Source: Nanobdellota archaeon
GTDB lineage: Archaea > Nanobdellota > Nanobdellia > Pacearchaeales > GW2011-AR1
DNA: 35,096 bases
Assembly: GCA_030647965.1 (NCBI GenBank)
Contig: JAUSIT010000033.1
Location: forward strand, 1-35,096
Direction: 5' to 3'
Position numbers and translations under genes: made by a program. This document shows, one piece after another, positions 31,278 to 35,096 of this stretch; the stretch's first letter is position 1, and every line of letters starts with the position of its first letter. Below the pieces are notes generated by a model. The model worked only from the letters and a program-made list of their open reading frames with translations, had not been told where the DNA came from and ran no database searches.

Positions 31278-31883
31278 ATGAAAATTCATGAAGAAAAATT
31301 AAAATTTTATGATAGAACTTATACTTTAAAAACAGAAGGATTAAGAGAAAATAAGCCCGAATTTATTGTTATGCATGCAACTTATTCTTATGTTGACTTT
31401 GAGGGTGTTTTAAAAAAACATAAATCATTTGGATGGAATGGAGTAGGGTATCATCTTTTTATTTCTGGTGAAAATAGCATCTATCAAGGCAGGCCGTTTA
31501 ATTTAGAAGGCAGTCATGCACTGGGATTTAATACAAAATCGATTGGTATTTGCTTTTATTTACCTAAATGTATAAATGAAAAAAGAATAAAAACTGCAAA
31601 TGAAATTTTGAGTTTTATTAATGAATCAGATAATCTCGAAGTTATACCTCACACCTTAGCACAAATTGTATATGACAATAAACTACTAAGAGATTTAGAA
31701 GTAGACAAACAATTTCCTGAAGCAATAGATGTTGTTAGTGAAAAAAGATTTGAAAAAATAAAAAAGGATATGAGTTCTCTTGCAGATATATTAAATGATT
31801 CTAAATATAAAAAAATAAATTGGCTATTAAGGTCCTTTAAAAATTGTCCAGGACCTTTATTCTATAATTTTAGGAGATATTAA
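31278..31883 (+). CDS. Amidase_2/PGRP-fold amidase, cytoplasmic
   Basis: A 201-residue protein with the fold signature of zinc N-acetylmuramoyl-L-alanine amidases (T7 lysozyme and PGRP family). Aligned to T7 lysozyme, the zinc ligands are H33 (IVMHATYS), H125 (VIPHT) and C190 (NCPGPLF), and the catalytic tyrosine is Y58 (GWNGVGYHLFI). IYQGRP and GSHALGFNTKSIGICF complete the core. About 60 residues are inserted between H125 and C190, where the family normally has only a few. There is no signal peptide, so it should act inside the cell. It cleaves amide bonds in known relatives; the substrate here is unknown. Its stop overlaps the next start (TAATG), so it is coupled to the ligase-like gene. 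Confidence 0.82.
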   Translation: MKIHEEKLKFYDRTYTLKTEGLRENKPEFIVMHATYSYVDFEGVLKKHKSFGWNGVGYHLFISGENSIYQGRPFNLEGSHALGFNTKSIGICFYLPKCINEKRIKTANEILSFINESDNLEVIPHTLAQIVYDNKLLRDLEVDKQFPEAIDVVSEKRFEKIKKDMSSLADILNDSKYKKINWLLRSFKNCPGPLFYNFRRY

Positions 31884-33562
31884 TGGCTGATAAATACATA
31901 GGAATTGAGAATGAATTGACTAGTTTTAATGATGAAAATGAGGAAATTGATTTTAAGAAGTATTTTGATAGATTTGCCAATGATTCTGATTATAGAAAAG
32001 CAAGAAATGCAATACGAACAACAACTGGAAATGGGTTTTATGTTGATGGTGCGGAAATTGAGATTTTAACACCGCCAATTTTGATTAATAAAGGATTTGC
32101 AACAAGATTAACTGATTCTTTAATGATTGGAAGAGATAGAGTTGTAAAATCAATTCCAGAATTAAGGAATACTGGATATTCAATGCACTGGAATTTAAGC
32201 TCACAAAAAGAACTTCAAGAAATTTCTGATAATTATAGGATTGAAAAAATCTCAGATTTTTATAAAAGATTAATAATTCCATTTCATTTATTTGGATTGA
32301 CTCCCCTATCTGTAGGGTTAGCAATACGAGATAGAACTAGTTTGGGCAGATATGAATTATTGGGAGATTCTATAAATAACGAAGAGCAGATTAATGCACT
32401 TGGTTTAATGTTAGGGGCTTATAGCCATTTAGCATCAAATTTAGATAAACATGATAAAAATTTTCATTTATATTATTCAAATTTTAATTTTTTTAGTGTT
32501 AATTGTAGAATAGATTCATTTTTGAAAAATAAAAGATACAGTTATTTTGATTCAAATCAGGGAGAAATTCAGGCACAGCAATATTTAGAAATGTTTTACA
32601 AGTGGATTGAACCGTTTGTTTCTGTATTAGGAACTAAAAAAGAAGTTCAGAATTTAGAGGATTTTATAGAAGGAAGAAAACAATTAGAATTTGATAAATT
32701 CAAGTATTATAATTGTTTAAATGAAATGAATTTTAAGTCTGGAGGGACTTATTTGCCAAATGAACTTTTTAAAGCAATCACCTTAACTGAAACAAGAGAA
32801 AGAAAAATTCCATTAGAAGGAGAACTTTTAGGAGAGATTGTAAAACAATTAAAAGATAAAATAGAGGAAATGTCCTGGAACAACATTACAATTAATGATA
32901 ATAACTCAGAAATAAAAGGAATAAGAGAAATTTATGAATTTGCAAGAAGATTAAATACAAAATTACCAACACTAAAAGAAATTAATTTAGATGAATTGCA
33001 AACTCAACATATTGATTTTGGAGATTTATTAGATAGTGCTGGAATTAAACAAGATGTTAGCAAAGATACATCCTTAGATTTGCCAGAAAAGGATATTAAA
33101 GAATTTTTTAAACTGAACCTTAGCCCCCCGGTTTATTGCAAAAATAAATTAGGAAGATTTAGTAAATATTATGATAATGAAACAAGAAAAGCTAAAGATG
33201 TAGTTTGTGAGGAATGTGCCGCCCATAATAATTGTTATCCCGAAATAAGAGATAATGAAAAACCAGAACATGGTCTTGAATATAAGATAAAGGGATTGGA
33301 GGATTTTAGAGAACACCTTCTTCATTTCAATGGCCAAAATTTTAATTATCGAATAGAATATATTTTTGATGAAAGTGGAAGAAGAATAGGAACAAGAAAC
33401 AGAAGAACTTCATCTATAGAAGGAACTGATTTACAAGATAATGAGATAATCCCTCCATTAATATCTTTAAGAAATGGAGATATATCCAGATATTTGGATG
33501 TATTAAATCCAGATAGAAGAGAAGAAAGAAACAATGAAGAAGGAGAAAATAATGACAGATAA
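31883..33562 (+). CDS. Carboxylate-amine ligase-like protein (PafA/Dop-like), paralogue A
   Basis: A 559-residue protein. Motifs in the order of Pup ligase/depupylase are: YIGIENEL (E9, E11), GNGFYVDGAEIEILTPP (D55, E58, E60; compare NGARLYLD..HPEY), GYSMHWNLS (H102, N104; compare YGCHENYL), LIIPFHLF with G nearby (compare LLPFLVTRQ), and GRYELLGDSINNEEQI (R156; compare RRLHVIVGDSNMSE). These map to ATP/Mg and catalytic sites of that family, including the base Asp. Amidoligase_2 or GCS2 relatives are alternatives in the same superfamily. A possible zinc knuckle lies at C419, C442, C445, C451. About 105 further residues form a tail missing in paralogue B. No signal peptide. TAGGAGAT before the ATG is a good ribosome site. 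Confidence 0.62.
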   Translation: MADKYIGIENELTSFNDENEEIDFKKYFDRFANDSDYRKARNAIRTTTGNGFYVDGAEIEILTPPILINKGFATRLTDSLMIGRDRVVKSIPELRNTGYSMHWNLSSQKELQEISDNYRIEKISDFYKRLIIPFHLFGLTPLSVGLAIRDRTSLGRYELLGDSINNEEQINALGLMLGAYSHLASNLDKHDKNFHLYYSNFNFFSVNCRIDSFLKNKRYSYFDSNQGEIQAQQYLEMFYKWIEPFVSVLGTKKEVQNLEDFIEGRKQLEFDKFKYYNCLNEMNFKSGGTYLPNELFKAITLTETRERKIPLEGELLGEIVKQLKDKIEEMSWNNITINDNNSEIKGIREIYEFARRLNTKLPTLKEINLDELQTQHIDFGDLLDSAGIKQDVSKDTSLDLPEKDIKEFFKLNLSPPVYCKNKLGRFSKYYDNETRKAKDVVCEECAAHNNCYPEIRDNEKPEHGLEYKIKGLEDFREHLLHFNGQNFNYRIEYIFDESGRRIGTRNRRTSSIEGTDLQDNEIIPPLISLRNGDISRYLDVLNPDRREERNNEEGENNDR

Positions 33563-34982
33563 ATACATAGGAATTGAAAATGAATTAGTTAGTTTTTATG
33601 AAGAATATGAGCAGACTAGTTTTCAAAACTATTTTGATAGATTTGCAGATGATTCTGATTATAAAAAATCTAAAACTGCAGTAAGAACAACAACTGGAAA
33701 TGGATTTTATGTTGATGGGAGTGAAATTGAGATTTTAACACCCCCAATTTTGATAAACAAAGGATTTGCAACAAGATTAACTGATTCTTTGATGATTGGA
33801 AGAGAGAGGGTGGTAAAATCAATTCCTGAATTAAAGCATACAGGATATTCAATGCACTGGAATTTAACAGCTGAAAAAGATTATGACAAGATAGAACAAT
33901 TTTACAGAATTATTGCAATCCCTTTTCATTTATTTGGCTTGACTCCTTTATCTGTTGGATTAAATATGAGATGGAAAGTAGATACAGATGATGGTGAGAA
34001 AGAAGTTATAAAAAGATATGAATTATTAGGAGATTCTATAAATAATGAAGAGCAGATTAATGCTCTTGCCTTGATGCTTGGTTCTTATTCCCATATAATG
34101 AGACATTTTGATTACTTGGGAAAAAAGCAATTTCCTTTAAAAGATTTGGATTTAGATTTAGATTATACTGAAAACTTAACTGAAAAATTTCTTCCAGAAG
34201 GAAGATCTAGTTTTATTAAAGCTATAGTGAATAAACCTATTCAGGCACAGCAATATCTGGAATTGTTTTACAAATGGATTGGGCCATTTGTTTCTAAATT
34301 AGGAAGTAAAAAGGAAATCCAGAATTTAGAGGATTTTATAGAAGCAAGAAAACCTCTTGAATTTGATAAATTCAAGTATTATAATTGTTTAAATGAAATG
34401 AATTTTAAAGAGCGGGGAGTTTATTTGCCAAATGAACTTTTTAAAAATATTGTCTTAACTGAAACAAGAGAGAGAAAAGTGCCATTAGAAGGCAGGCTTT
34501 TAGGCGAGATTGTAAAGCAGCTAGAAGATAAAATAGCAAGCATGGAATGGGATAAAATTTCATATAAATTATTAACTTTTTGCAAGATTTGTGAGGAATA
34601 TCATAATGAAGAAATTAAAGAAATTAAAGAAATAAGTAATATTTATAAATTTGCAAGAGGGCTTGATAAAGAATTGCCTGAATTTGAACAAAATAATTTT
34701 GATGATATAAAAATAACTGAGGGCAATATTATTTTAGAATATTTGGAAAAATTAGAAGAATTAAAATATCGTCCTGATAAAGATAATTCTTTAGATTTGC
34801 CAGATGAAGAGATAAGAAATTTTTTTAGAGGTATTGAAGAGGATTATGAGTGTCAAATACAACTAGAAAGATTTAGCAGCTATTATAATAATAGTAGCAG
34901 AAAAGCAGAAGATATAGTTTGCAAAGAATGTGATAAAATATGTTATAATAAAAAGAAAATAACGAAGAAGGGGAAAAACTAA
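33552..34982 (+). CDS. Carboxylate-amine ligase-like protein (PafA/Dop-like), paralogue B
   Basis: A 476-residue paralogue of A. I start at ATG 33552 (MTDKYIGIENEL), which matches the starts of the other two copies and has GAAGGAGA just upstream; ATG 33534 would add six residues. It overlaps the end of A by 11 nt. Residues about 44-98 are almost identical to A (VRTTTGNGFYVDGSEIEIL and onward), including every motif residue. The middle and the segment before IIPFHLF differ and have indels. The C-terminal cysteines are kept (ECQIQ, VCKECDKICY) but the protein ends soon after, without the tail of A. Same fold and caveats as A. Confidence 0.62.
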   Translation: MTDKYIGIENELVSFYEEYEQTSFQNYFDRFADDSDYKKSKTAVRTTTGNGFYVDGSEIEILTPPILINKGFATRLTDSLMIGRERVVKSIPELKHTGYSMHWNLTAEKDYDKIEQFYRIIAIPFHLFGLTPLSVGLNMRWKVDTDDGEKEVIKRYELLGDSINNEEQINALALMLGSYSHIMRHFDYLGKKQFPLKDLDLDLDYTENLTEKFLPEGRSSFIKAIVNKPIQAQQYLELFYKWIGPFVSKLGSKKEIQNLEDFIEARKPLEFDKFKYYNCLNEMNFKERGVYLPNELFKNIVLTETRERKVPLEGRLLGEIVKQLEDKIASMEWDKISYKLLTFCKICEEYHNEEIKEIKEISNIYKFARGLDKELPEFEQNNFDDIKITEGNIILEYLEKLEELKYRPDKDNSLDLPDEEIRNFFRGIEEDYECQIQLERFSSYYNNSSRKAEDIVCKECDKICYNKKKITKKGKN

Positions 34983-34983
34983 A

Positions 34984-35096
34984 ATGGAAAATAAGTATAT
35001 AGGAATTGAGAATGAATTGATTAGTTTTAATGATGAAAATGAACAAATTGATTTTGGGTATTATTTTTATAGATTTGTAAATGATTCTGATTATAA
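34984..35096 (+). CDS. Third ligase-like paralogue, cut by the window end
   Basis: Starts 1 nt after the stop of paralogue B with MENKYIGIENELISFNDENE and stays open to the last base (37 codons). It is closer to A than to B in this stretch (SFNDENE and the run FVNDSDY against FANDSDY). It shows that the tandem array has at least three members. Confidence 0.8.
   Translation, partial: MENKYIGIENELISFNDENEQIDFGYYFYRFVNDSDY

Noticed and set aside
31278-35096. A Pup or ubiquitin-like substrate gene in the ligase operon
   Set aside because: I looked for a short frame ending in Gly-Gly-Glu/Gln or Gly-Gly near the operon and saw none. It may lie beyond the window or the substrate may be something else.
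1-35096. CRISPR arrays, insertion sequences and integrase attachment sites
   Set aside because: No regularly spaced repeats, transposase or integrase frames, or tRNA-end duplications were seen. The hairpin repeats are few and irregular.

Overview
The window is very AT-rich and reads as a chromosomal segment of a small-genome DPANN archaeon, probably close to Woesearchaeota or Pacearchaeota (lineage is inferred from gene content, not computed). The archaeal signs are a proteasome alpha subunit, SBDS, the exosome proteins Rrp4/Rrp41/Rrp42, RNA polymerase subunit K, an archaeal 16S-tRNA-Ala-23S operon with long-range processing stems, an archaeal RNase P RNA, an intron-containing tRNA-Phe, TrmB-type regulators, an archaellin/pilin-like signal peptide and a form II/III-like RuBisCO. 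First genes of transcription units often have a TATA box about 25 nt before the ATG (leaderless), while many internal genes overlap or use Shine-Dalgarno sites matching the 16S 3' end.

Layout. 1-4191 (minus): small envelope or stress-type genes (DUF1328, PLDc_N-like, NTF2-like, a repeat-rich tail-anchored protein, a secreted DUF3494 ice-binding-like protein) and a TrmB-type regulator. Three of the promoters carry a GTATGA...ATAC inverted repeat upstream of the TATA box. 4340-14379 (plus): a core information block psmA, SBDS, rrp4, small unknown, rrp41, rrp42, rpoK, then eno and rpsB, interrupted by secreted proteins and a minus-strand DUF4143 ATPase flanked by traces of a partial duplication. 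14986-20200: rRNA operon. 20309-24325: small unknown genes, RNase P RNA, a divergent TrmB-type regulator with a palindromic operator, a Cys-rich protein and tRNA-Phe. 24391-30100: membrane proteins, a pilin-like protein, metallophosphoesterase, CysS, a 50-residue RuBisCO N-domain fragment, RuBisCO and a DUF5654-like protein.

30193-35096 is the most unusual part. After a secreted Gln/Pro/Arg-rich protein comes a translationally coupled operon: a cytoplasmic peptidoglycan-amidase-fold protein (Amidase_2/PGRP) followed by three tandem paralogues with the motif order of the glutamine-synthetase-like carboxylate-amine ligases, most like Pup ligase/depupylase (PafA/Dop). The third copy runs off the window. 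I find no Pup-like substrate nearby. An amide-forming and amide-cleaving pair in an archaeon that also encodes a 20S proteasome is the best candidate here for an undescribed system. That the proteins act together is inferred only from their coupling.

Other notable points are several substitutions at normally invariant peptidyl-transferase-centre positions in the 23S rRNA, a recurrent hairpin element around the rRNA genes, and a possible small structured RNA in front of rpsB.
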